DNA of 13,565 nt, from contig JAZNGX010000160.1 in NCBI GenBank assembly GCA_045576675.1, forward strand, positions 1-13,565, written 5' to 3'. The stretch is from JAZNGX01 sp045576675. Lineage in GTDB: Bacteria > Bacillota > Clostridia > Monoglobales > Firm-18. Every line of letters begins with the position of its first letter. Within the stretch, counting starts at the first letter, position 1. Below are positions 6,940 to 13,565 of this stretch, piece by piece. The translations under genes and the position numbers were made by a program. A model generated the notes under the pieces. The model searched no databases and was not told the origin of the DNA. It saw nothing but the letters and a program-made list of their open reading frames with translations.

Positions 6940-8385
6940 CTATTTTTTTATTATTTGTCTAATCATATCCAAAGTATTTTTAAAATCATTTCTTCTGAAA
7001 ATAAATATCAATAATAGATACAATGCGATTCCGGCAAGGATTTGAACAGGAATAACAACAAATCCCAGGTTCAAAATCTGTCCTATTCCAAAAACTGCAA
7101 TACTCATAATCCCGGAGCAAAACATGTTTGGAAGCATATCGCATATTTGCTCTTTATAAGAATAATCAAATAATCTTTTGTTTTGATAAGCATTAATAAT
7201 TGTTGACAGTACAGCGCTTACTACAAGACTCCATGCAATTGCAGTCACACCAAAAGGTATGGCAACAAGCAAAGTAATAATACCAACAACTCGTTTGAAT
7301 ACTCCATAATTGAATACAGCATCGCCTTTCCCAATAGCTTTTACTGCCTCTAAATTTACACCATGAATTGGAACAAACAAGTAGTAAATACATCCTATCC
7401 ATATATAAGTCACACAAGGAAGCCATTTGTCAGTAAGCAATAATTTAACAAGTGGCTCAGAAACAGCAGCAAAACCAAGTAATATCGGTGATACCACAAG
7501 TGTTATAAGTAAAACTGATTTTCGCATTACATTTTTAACAGCACTGATATCTGATTGCAGCTTAGACATTGTCGGAAACAAAACAGACGAAATCGGTCCG
7601 CTTATATTTGTTGAAATCAATTCAGGAAAATGCTTACCTTTACTGTAAAATGCCAAATCTGCTGACGAATATTTTTTGCCTATTATAAATGCTCTCAACT
7701 GGTTAATTATATTAAAAAACAAGTTTGTTAGCAATATTTTATAACCGAAACTCATAAGTGATTTTAAACGACTAATCGAAAACCTCAAAGGAGGAAGCTT
7801 ATGAATGGCAATTGCGAGAATTATTATATCGACAGTATAATTAAATAAATTCTGTCCAACCAAAGCCCATACTCCATAACCTGAATATGCCATATAAATT
7901 CCGACAATCGCCGAGCCTGCTGTTCCTATAAAGGTTGCCCAGAAAAATTTTTTAAACTCAAGTTTTTTGGATAAATATGCACATTCAACCGAGTTTATAG
8001 CAGCCAATGGTAATCTTAATGCCAAAACTCTCAATGCAGGTGATAATACAGGCATATTATAAAAATCTGCAAGTGGCGGTGAAAACACATAAATAATAGC
8101 ATACAATACTAAAGAAACACCGAATCCGCCTATCAATACAGAAGAATAATCCAGTCTGTCAGTGTCTTTTTTTTGAATCAATGCAGAGCTGAACCCGTCA
8201 CTTACAAATACATTGGCAATTGTGATAAATATAGTTATAATTGAAATCACACCGAAATCTTCAGGCATCAGAAGCCGGGCAAGCACCAGAGACACAACAA
8301 ATGATACTCCCTGTGCTAAAATCCGCTCTCCAAACTTCCAGAAAACACCCGACACTGCAGACTTTTTCAGATTGTTTGTATTCAT
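6940..8385 (-). CDS. Wzx-type polysaccharide flippase (MOP/PST family)
   Basis: This integral membrane protein of 481 residues has about 12-14 hydrophobic segments along its length. The N-terminus has the WzxC/PST look: a W-K-F-G-E core at 16-20, LARLLMPEDFG at 35-45, then D63-G64-FSSALIQ. Later ALAFYSKGK-like and FPTMSKLQ-like stretches are usual in Polysacc_synt_3 proteins. It would flip the undecaprenyl-linked repeat unit made by the neighbouring transferases to the outer face of the membrane. The start is the ATG at 8383-8385, with AGGGAG 9 bases upstream and 4 bases after the preceding stop. Flippases of this group follow the repeat-unit structure, so it should be specific to this cluster. 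The gene is notably AT-rich compared with capE just downstream. Confidence 0.9.
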   Translation of the reverse strand: MNTNNLKKSAVSGVFWKFGERILAQGVSFVVSLVLARLLMPEDFGVISIITIFITIANVFVSDGFSSALIQKKDTDRLDYSSVLIGGFGVSLVLYAIIYVFSPPLADFYNMPVLSPALRVLALRLPLAAINSVECAYLSKKLEFKKFFWATFIGTAGSAIVGIYMAYSGYGVWALVGQNLFNYTVDIIILAIAIHKLPPLRFSISRLKSLMSFGYKILLTNLFFNIINQLRAFIIGKKYSSADLAFYSKGKHFPELISTNISGPISSVLFPTMSKLQSDISAVKNVMRKSVLLITLVVSPILLGFAAVSEPLVKLLLTDKWLPCVTYIWIGCIYYLFVPIHGVNLEAVKAIGKGDAVFNYGVFKRVVGIITLLVAIPFGVTAIAWSLVVSAVLSTIINAYQNKRLFDYSYKEQICDMLPNMFCSGIMSIAVFGIGQILNLGFVVIPVQILAGIALYLLLIFIFRRNDFKNTLDMIRQIIKK

Positions 8386-8389
8386 TAAA

Positions 8390-9277
8390 TCAATCTCCCT
8401 TTAAGCCTAAGCTTCTTCCACCGTCTACTATTATATTCTGCCCCGTAATGAATTTAGCTTCATCAGAGGCAAGGAATGAAACTGTATAAGCAATATCATT
8501 GTCAATACCCACAGAATTCATAGTATTTTTCATCATTATAGGCTTTAGTTTTTCTTCAGTAAGTTTTCTTTCCACTATTCCGGGAGTAACACAATTCACA
8601 TTAACATTATATTTTCCAAGCTCAAGTGCAAGCGAACGTGTAAACCCGATTATTCCTGCCTTTGCAGCAGCATATTCACTGAAGCCGGCTTTGCCTCCCA
8701 CTCCAATTGTTGAGGAAATATTTATTATAGTGCCACTTTTTCGCTCTGCCATATGTTGTGACACATATTTGCAACAATATACAGTTCCCGTTAAATTGCT
8801 GTCAATAATGTTTTTAATGACAGCAGGATGTTGGTCTTTTATTTCATTCCAGTTATCTCTGGCACTTCCTCCTGCACAATTGACAAAGATATCAATTTTT
8901 TCGATTCCACTTATTGCTTTTTCAATGCTCTCTGTATCTGTAACATCCATAACACAAACGGATACATCAATGTTTTCCTGCTTACAATTTTTTGAAAATA
9001 ATTCGAGTTTTTCTATACTTCGCCCGCAGGCATAAACAGTAGCCCCCTCTAAAAACAACCGCTTACAAATGCAACCACCTATAAATCCTGTTGCACCTGT
9101 AACAACCGCGGTCTTGCCATTTAATCTGCCGCCTTTACCATTTGCTATAGCTGCGGCCTTCCTGTTTGATACATCTTCGATTATCCTGCCGAGAGTTGCT
9201 TCATCCATATTAGTTGATATCATATTTTTTATTTTTCGCTTAATGAAATTCGGAACTGATTTTTTAATTATGCTCAT
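8390..9277 (-). CDS. Short-chain dehydrogenase/reductase with a basic N-terminal extension, paired with the MenD-like enzyme
   Basis: The product is 295 residues. From about residue 53 it is a classical SDR of the 3-oxoacyl-ACP-reductase type, with a complete active site: TGATGFIG at 60-67, NCAGG at 133-137, N161, ISST at 187-190 (S189), Y202 and K206 (YAAAK), the PG turn at 232-233 and VDGG at 284-287. The first 52 residues are extra. Residues 1-20 are basic and amphipathic (KK, KRK), which may hold the protein at the membrane or against a partner. The glycine motif ends F-I-G rather than the usual G-I-G. The gene starts 4 bases after the MenD-like stop, so the two are probably coupled; the ribosome binding site (GAAGTGAT) is weak to moderate. 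The likely role is reduction of a ketone made by the MenD-like enzyme or of a sugar intermediate. The substrate is unknown. Confidence 0.85.
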   Translation of the reverse strand: MSIIKKSVPNFIKRKIKNMISTNMDEATLGRIIEDVSNRKAAAIANGKGGRLNGKTAVVTGATGFIGGCICKRLFLEGATVYACGRSIEKLELFSKNCKQENIDVSVCVMDVTDTESIEKAISGIEKIDIFVNCAGGSARDNWNEIKDQHPAVIKNIIDSNLTGTVYCCKYVSQHMAERKSGTIINISSTIGVGGKAGFSEYAAAKAGIIGFTRSLALELGKYNVNVNCVTPGIVERKLTEEKLKPIMMKNTMNSVGIDNDIAYTVSFLASDEAKFITGQNIIVDGGRSLGLKGD

Positions 9278-9281
9278 AATA

Positions 9282-10991
9282 TCACTTCTTTCCGATAATC
9301 GTTTTTATTGCATTTTTTACCAGTTGTTTTCCTGAAAAGGTTTGATTAACTCTGTAAAAATGGTGCATTTGCTCAAGATTAACATACTTATCTGTAAATA
9401 CTTCAAATATTATGGGCTTATCAGATTTATCACTTAAAAACTGTTTTAAATTTTCATCAAATTCTTCTTTGTTTGTTGCACTCAAATACAAAAAACCCTG
9501 CGTTTTTGCCCACCCTTTTGCAGTTGTGTTATTATCTGCGGCTATATATTTTCCCACGGTTTCTTTGTTTTGTTTAGAATTTCCGTAAAATATTTCTCCG
9601 CAACCGTTATTATTGAGCAAAATCCTCACATTGTTTCCAACATATCTGTTCCATATTCCGTTCATATCATAGAAAAAGCTTAAATCACCAATTAATAAAA
9701 AGCTTAATCCGTTATGCACAAATGACTGACCAACAAACGATGATACCGAGCCATCAATACCGTTTGTGCCTCTGTTACAGTATACAAAAACAGATTTTTT
9801 CAAAGGGAATATCTGTGCATAACGAACAGTGTTACTGTTGCCCAAATTTAAAATAGTGTTATCCGGGATATTATCCATAAACTGCTTAACCGCATATAAA
9901 TCTGAGTATTCAAATTCAGGTATTTTCACGCAACTAACAAGTTCAGTCCACTGATTATAATACTGAGTGTCATTACAATCGTCTTTCTTATACTCACACA
10001 TTTTACTAAAAAACTCGATTTCTGAGCATTTAAACACTGTATCAAGACATCTGAACGGGTCTTTTATATTTCCATTCGGTTCAATATTCCAATACTTATA
10101 TTCGCCCGAACAATTTTTCAGCCATCCATGAATTTCCACGGCGCCGCCATGCATAGATATTACTATTTCAGGTTTTAAATTTTCCATAATTTTGTTGTAA
10201 TACAGACGAGTTGCATTATAAATATTGAGAGTATTGCTCCCCTGAAAATTTGCAAGATAGTCAACTGCAATAACAGCCCCGTATTTCTTTGCAAATTGTT
10301 CTATAATCTTTTCTTCCTTATTTGTTATCGGAAGTGCCTGACCGTACAACACAAGAATACGTTTATATTGTGAAAGCTCTTTTGCTTTATTTACCCATAC
10401 TGTTTCATTTTCTTTATCAACTATATTAATCTTGGTGACCTTTGGAAGCTTTTCTGTATTAAAATCAAAGAGATTTGTTTCAACCGGATAATTAATGTGT
10501 ACAGGTCCGTCACCAAATCGTTCAATATCGCTTAATGCTTCATTAACCAACCTGTTGCAATACCAATAATCTTTTTCATCCCTAACAAAAGGCAAGGTAA
10601 CTGTTTTTTTGCAAATATCCTTAAATATATTAACCTGTGGCACCATTTGTTCTTCTTGCTGATACAAATAATACGGATTACGGTCTGCAGTCAACGCAAT
10701 CAAAGGCAATTTGGAAAAGAACGCTTCAGATATTGGAGATATATAGTTACTTACAGCAGTCCCGGAGGTGCAACATATTGCAACAGGTTCCCTTAATTCT
10801 TTAATTAACCCTATTGCAAAAAAACCAGCACTTCTTTCATCAACTACAGAATAACAGTTAAATGCTCCATCTTCGTCAATGCTTCTTGCAAGAGGCGTAT
10901 GCCTATTTCCGGCAGAAATAACAATATTTCTTATGTTATACTCCTTTAGCATTGCAATAATTATCTGCACACTCTTTATATCACTGTACAT
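9282..10991 (-). CDS. MenD-like thiamine-diphosphate-dependent enzyme in a polysaccharide operon
   Basis: The product is 569 residues, close to the length of MenD (SEPHCHC synthase), and aligns with it end to end by eye. Conserved points are AGNRHTP 27-33 (R30), VDERS 50-54 (E52, cofactor glutamate), TSGTAV 75-80, TADR 101-104, a Gln near 115-119, GNSNTVR 384-390 (S386, R390), NRGTNGIDG 406-414 (R407), and the ThDP/Mg site GDLSFFYDMN 435-444 (D436) to NNNG 460-463. MenD decarboxylates 2-oxoglutarate and adds the carbanion to isochorismate. Here the Lys-Arg pair expected before the central tryptophan (about 281-290) is not apparent, which suggests a different acceptor. The last 20 or so residues form a basic tail (KQLVKNAIKTIIGKK). 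The ATG overlaps the upstream stop as TAATG and follows AAAGGAGAG. With no other men gene nearby and a polysaccharide context, I infer a modification enzyme for a sugar or side group, not menaquinone synthesis. Confidence 0.85.
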   Translation of the reverse strand: MYSDIKSVQIIIAMLKEYNIRNIVISAGNRHTPLARSIDEDGAFNCYSVVDERSAGFFAIGLIKELREPVAICCTSGTAVSNYISPISEAFFSKLPLIALTADRNPYYLYQQEEQMVPQVNIFKDICKKTVTLPFVRDEKDYWYCNRLVNEALSDIERFGDGPVHINYPVETNLFDFNTEKLPKVTKINIVDKENETVWVNKAKELSQYKRILVLYGQALPITNKEEKIIEQFAKKYGAVIAVDYLANFQGSNTLNIYNATRLYYNKIMENLKPEIVISMHGGAVEIHGWLKNCSGEYKYWNIEPNGNIKDPFRCLDTVFKCSEIEFFSKMCEYKKDDCNDTQYYNQWTELVSCVKIPEFEYSDLYAVKQFMDNIPDNTILNLGNSNTVRYAQIFPLKKSVFVYCNRGTNGIDGSVSSFVGQSFVHNGLSFLLIGDLSFFYDMNGIWNRYVGNNVRILLNNNGCGEIFYGNSKQNKETVGKYIAADNNTTAKGWAKTQGFLYLSATNKEEFDENLKQFLSDKSDKPIIFEVFTDKYVNLEQMHHFYRVNQTFSGKQLVKNAIKTIIGKK

Positions 10992-12040
10992 TATAAACTC
11001 TCCTTTAAAAAATCAATTACCTTTTTCCTTTGGATATCAAGTACACTTTGCTTTGATTTTTTGTTAATCAATATCGGTTGCTGTTCTGCATCAACCCCAA
11101 ACATTTCAATCAATGTATCTATTCTTGAATACATATCCTTTGTTTCGTCTTCTCGTCTGAAAACAACAAAAGGCTTATCAAAAATTATTGAAAACACACA
11201 AGCGTGAAATGAATCTGTGCAAACCATATCTGCTTTTGAAATCAAATCTAAAAATTCACCGGGACCGCTTGTGTAAAATCTATTGTTTTTATCCAATAGT
11301 GTTACACGTTCCAAATTGTTTTCCTTTGATATCTGATTTAACTTATCCTCATCACGTTCACCTAAAAAATATTCCAAAACATAAGGCTTGTTTACTGAAC
11401 TTGCTTTTTTTGAAACCTTAAGCCATTCCTTTGCATCAAGCATCAATGTAGGGTCGATTAATACTTCTGCATCTCTGCCAGTTAGTTTTTTTATCAAATT
11501 GGCCCCGCTTTGTTCTCTTACACAAAGCTTGTTAAATCCGTTAAACCCTTCCTTAAAACGCTCAATCCATTCTTCAGGCAGTTCTGACACACCTATACTT
11601 GGAGAAATGCACACTCTTTTTTCTTTTGGTGCAAATGTCAAAAACATACCATCATATTGATTATCAAATCCCCCAAATGTTGGATTCCATACCTGATCGC
11701 TGCCTACAACAAAGTGTTCATAGTCATCAACACAATTTTTCATGTCTACATTACCCTTAAAATATCTTGTGTTTATGTATTTCTTTGTGAAATCTTTAAA
11801 CCTCTTTTCACGTATCTTTTCAGGCTTATACTTCATTAATAAATTTGGAAACAACGCCAACATCAGAATCACAATACAATGCTTAACCATGTTCTTTATA
11901 CTTTGCTTTTCTTTATTTGTGATTGTTTGAGGAATATAACCAAAAATCTCAAGCGTTTTGTGCACTGCATAATTCTGTAATCGGTTACCATAATTGAATT
12001 CCCCATACAATGTCACAACGGCTATTTTTCTTTCTTTCAA
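10991..12040 (-). CDS. Polysaccharide pyruvyl transferase family protein (TTG start)
   Basis: The product is 349 residues. It shows the family pattern (Pfam PS_pyruv_trans): an N-terminal LYGEFNYGNRLQNYA at 11-25 binding loop, GSDQVW at 113-118, VREQSG at 174-179, DPTL at 196-199, and TDSFH at 275-279 near the C-terminal nucleotide/PEP site. Members usually transfer a pyruvate ketal from PEP to a sugar of an envelope polysaccharide, although some homologues remain unassigned. Residues 54-68 are hydrophobic and could touch the membrane. I place the start at TTG (12038-12040), because AGGAAGTGAT lies 4 bases upstream and the canonical N-terminus follows directly. An ATG at 12085 would overlap the GT2 gene by 41 bp without a ribosome binding site. 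Its TAA shares one base with the MenD-like ATG. Confidence 0.88.
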   Translation of the reverse strand: MKERKIAVVTLYGEFNYGNRLQNYAVHKTLEIFGYIPQTITNKEKQSIKNMVKHCIVILMLALFPNLLMKYKPEKIREKRFKDFTKKYINTRYFKGNVDMKNCVDDYEHFVVGSDQVWNPTFGGFDNQYDGMFLTFAPKEKRVCISPSIGVSELPEEWIERFKEGFNGFNKLCVREQSGANLIKKLTGRDAEVLIDPTLMLDAKEWLKVSKKASSVNKPYVLEYFLGERDEDKLNQISKENNLERVTLLDKNNRFYTSGPGEFLDLISKADMVCTDSFHACVFSIIFDKPFVVFRREDETKDMYSRIDTLIEMFGVDAEQQPILINKKSKQSVLDIQRKKVIDFLKESL

Positions 12041-12043
12041 AAA

Positions 12044-12053
12044 ATCACTTCCT
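12044..12053 (-). promoter_or_regulatory. Strong Shine-Dalgarno for the TTG start of the pyruvyl transferase
   Basis: On the minus strand the sequence is AGGAAGTGAT, nine of ten bases of the ideal AGGAGGTGAT anti-16S match. It contains the GT2 stop codon (TGA, 12045-12047) and lies 3 bases before TTG when counted from the last T, or 7 when counted from AGGAAG. It decides for the TTG over the longer ATG frame. Confidence 0.8.
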
Positions 12054-13004
12054 AATTTTTTTATAAATGTTATAAGCCAAACCATACATATTTGTTAATA
12101 TTAACAATGCTACAAATTTTTCAATCTTATTAAAATATTTATTAAAAATTATTTTTTCAACATTGCTTTTAATTATATTCGTTACTGCTTTATAATGCCC
12201 ACCGTTATATCTTGCCTTATGCATTAGTCTGTAAAGTATTATCGTTCTTGACAAATAGCAATAATCAGCTTCCTTTTTTAATAATGGATATTTGTTAATA
12301 GCTAAATCAAATACTTCTTTATGATACATTAAAAGCCCCATAGTTTTTCCCGAAAAAGTCGAGCGTGATGTACTGCCCTGTCGTTGAACATAGTAATACA
12401 TAGGCGCTCCAATGTGTATCATTCTTTTACAACGCTCAAGCACACGATAAACAAAAATAACATCTTCACAAACATATCCTGCCGGAAAGCGGATGCCTGT
12501 CAACAAACTTTTATGTATCAATTTATCACATCCGGCAGAATCTACATTGTCCCACGTTAAAAAGCGTTTTATTATATCTTCATTTTCCATAACCATTGGT
12601 TTATCAATAACGAAGACCTTTTCGGTTCTATCATCATATACATTGTATCTGCCGCACATTGCAATATCGCACTGATTGTCAATAAGATTTTGGTATAATT
12701 CTTCATACATATTTGGTGCTATATAATCATCGCTGTCAACAAAACCTATATATTCACCCTTAGCAATATCAAGTGCCATATTCTTTGCCGTACTCTGCCC
12801 CCCGTTTTCCTTATGTATAACTACAATTCTACTATCTTTTTTTGCATATTCGTCACAGATTTTTCCGCAATTATCAGGAGAACCATCATCAACAAGGATT
12901 ATTTCGAGATTTTTATATGTCTGATTTATTATGCTATCAATGCATCTTGGCAAATATTCTTCAACATTGTACACCGGCACAATAACCGAAATCAGTGGGT
13001 TCAT
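12045..13004 (-). CDS. Glycosyltransferase family 2 (GT-A fold)
   Basis: The product is 319 residues. The N-terminal GT2 domain has ISVIVPVYN at 5-13, VDDGS at 38-42, NGGQSTAKN at 67-75 and the metal-binding DSDD at 90-93; the E180-D181 pair (CED) is a plausible catalytic base region. It would transfer a sugar from a nucleotide donor to the lipid-linked repeat unit at the inner membrane face. The C-terminus (about 296-319) is hydrophobic then basic, suggesting peripheral membrane contact. The start is the ATG at 13002-13004, with GGAGTGA 6 bases upstream, 6 bp after the GT4 stop. The 3' part is extremely AT-rich (7 G/C in the 60 bases 12121-12180). Donor and acceptor cannot be predicted. Confidence 0.9.
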   Translation of the reverse strand: MNPLISVIVPVYNVEEYLPRCIDSIINQTYKNLEIILVDDGSPDNCGKICDEYAKKDSRIVVIHKENGGQSTAKNMALDIAKGEYIGFVDSDDYIAPNMYEELYQNLIDNQCDIAMCGRYNVYDDRTEKVFVIDKPMVMENEDIIKRFLTWDNVDSAGCDKLIHKSLLTGIRFPAGYVCEDVIFVYRVLERCKRMIHIGAPMYYYVQRQGSTSRSTFSGKTMGLLMYHKEVFDLAINKYPLLKKEADYCYLSRTIILYRLMHKARYNGGHYKAVTNIIKSNVEKIIFNKYFNKIEKFVALLILTNMYGLAYNIYKKIRK

Positions 13005-13010
13005 ACCAAA

Positions 13011-13565
13011 TCACTCCATATACAAATTTACATATTCCATAAATTTATCATCTTTGTTAAAGTCGCTTGAACGCTTAACACAAGCATCAATGCTGTACGG
13101 CTTTTGTGTGCAAATTCTTTCAATCTCTTTTTGCATAGCCAAAACATCATCGCACTCAACCACGCTGCCGCAGGTTTCGTCAAGCATTTCAGGGCTTCCA
13201 CCTGTTTTGAAGGTAACAACGGGGGTTCCGCAGGCTATAGACTCAATATTTACTGTGGGAAAATTATCCTCTCTTGTGGGATTTGCAAAGATATCTGCAG
13301 CAGAATAAATTTCTGCAAGCTCCACTTGATTTTGAGTTCTCTCTATACCAATTATATTTTCCGGCAAGCTTTCGATTTGCTCTTTTGACAATCCTACTAA
13401 CACAATTTTGTACTTATCATCAAGCTTTTTTGACAACTCAACGAAAACATCAAGACCTTTTCGCTCACTCCACGGGGATGCAACACCAAGCACTATGTAT
13501 TTATCTTCAAGTCCATACTTTGCTCTGAAGTCACTCTCTGTTGGCTTAAACACATTCAAATCAAT
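13011..13565 (-). CDS. Glycosyltransferase family 4 (GT-B fold), 5' end cut by the window edge
   Basis: The visible 184 residues are the C-terminal, donor-binding half of a GT4 transferase. They open with IDLNVFKP, which in this family follows N-G, so the real start lies beyond the right edge; the TTG at 13557-13559 is an internal Leu codon, not a start. Further motifs are GVASPWSERKG (glycine-rich loop and ERKG, binding the donor phosphates) and REDNFPTVNIESIACGTPVV, which is this subfamily's form of the E-x7-E region with Asp at the first acidic position. It would add a sugar to the growing repeat unit. Its DNA is more GC-rich than the next five genes downstream, suggesting it belongs to a different segment of the mosaic. 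Its stop lies 6 bp before the GT2 start. Confidence 0.9.
   Translation of the reverse strand: MDLNVFKPTESDFRAKYGLEDKYIVLGVASPWSERKGLDVFVELSKKLDDKYKIVLVGLSKEQIESLPENIIGIERTQNQVELAEIYSAADIFANPTREDNFPTVNIESIACGTPVVTFKTGGSPEMLDETCGSVVECDDVLAMQKEIERICTQKPYSIDACVKRSSDFNKDDKFMEYVNLYME

Noticed and set aside
8499..9035. A 178-codon open frame on the plus strand
   Set aside because: It lies wholly opposite the SDR gene, whose protein carries a full set of family motifs. It has no convincing ribosome binding site and reads as a low-complexity hydrophobic shadow.
9282..10991. Naming this gene menD and assigning it to menaquinone synthesis
   Set aside because: Overall similarity is clear, but no other men gene is near, the gene is embedded in a polysaccharide operon, and part of the acceptor site appears changed.
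12041..12085. The 15-codon upstream extension of the pyruvyl transferase starting at ATG 12085
   Set aside because: It overlaps the GT2 gene, lacks a ribosome binding site and precedes the conserved N-terminus. The TTG at 12040 has a strong site.
12931..13308. A 125-codon plus-strand frame across the GT2/GT4 junction
   Set aside because: It is the complement of two well-supported glycosyltransferase genes and shows no coding signal of its own.
13557..13559. TTG as the start of the GT4 gene
   Set aside because: The frame is open to the window edge, and the residues IDLNVFKP belong to the middle of the family's fold, so the gene is cut by the edge.
1..13565. CRISPR arrays, tRNA or rRNA genes, insertion sequences and riboswitches
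   Set aside because: I saw no regularly spaced repeats, transposase, rRNA or tRNA-like segment. The only gap of note between genes is the 57-bp terminator region.

Overview
The window looks like chromosome from a low-GC Bacillota, most likely a Clostridia-type gut or anaerobic bacterium. The reasons are strong AGGAGG-type ribosome binding sites, AT-rich DNA, a PBSX-like (XkdV/XkdW/XkdX order) tail module, and a surface-polysaccharide operon whose closest recognisable relatives are the Staphylococcus-type CapE/CapF/CapG proteins. The species cannot be named from the sequence.

Two units converge. On the left (1-2342, + strand) is the end of a phage tail or tailocin structural module. It holds a receptor-binding tail protein (two knob-like repeats, a short coiled coil and a C-type-lectin-like head), a small coiled-coil protein in the XkdW position, and a 42-residue XkdX-like protein. 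No holin or endolysin follows. Only 57 bp separate the last phage stop from the stop of the first minus-strand gene, and that gap holds a strong hairpin terminator whose U-tract serves the minus strand.

From 2400 to the right edge everything is on the minus strand: one compact operon of ten genes, with gaps of 0-18 bp or overlaps of 1-4 bp, running into the window from beyond 13565. In transcription order it encodes a GT4 glycosyltransferase (cut by the edge), a GT2 glycosyltransferase, a polysaccharide pyruvyl transferase (TTG start), a MenD-like thiamine-diphosphate enzyme, a short-chain dehydrogenase, a Wzx-type flippase, CapE, CapF and CapG, and a family-5-type nucleotidyltransferase of unknown role.

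Together these genes describe part of a Wzx-type capsule or cell-wall polysaccharide pathway. CapE, CapF and CapG convert UDP-GlcNAc to UDP-L-FucNAc, the glycosyltransferases build the lipid-linked repeat unit, the pyruvyl transferase probably decorates it, and Wzx flips it. The polymerase, chain-length/export proteins and initiating phosphoglycosyl transferase are not in the window and may lie upstream. The unusual part is the translationally coupled MenD-like plus reductase pair. MenD normally serves menaquinone synthesis, but no other men gene is present here. The pair may make an unusual acyl or branched-chain modification for this polysaccharide, which is the best candidate for undescribed chemistry in the window.

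The central genes (about 6940-13004) look clearly more AT-rich than capEFG and the GT4 gene on either side. This fits a serotype-specific block exchanged inside a conserved frame.
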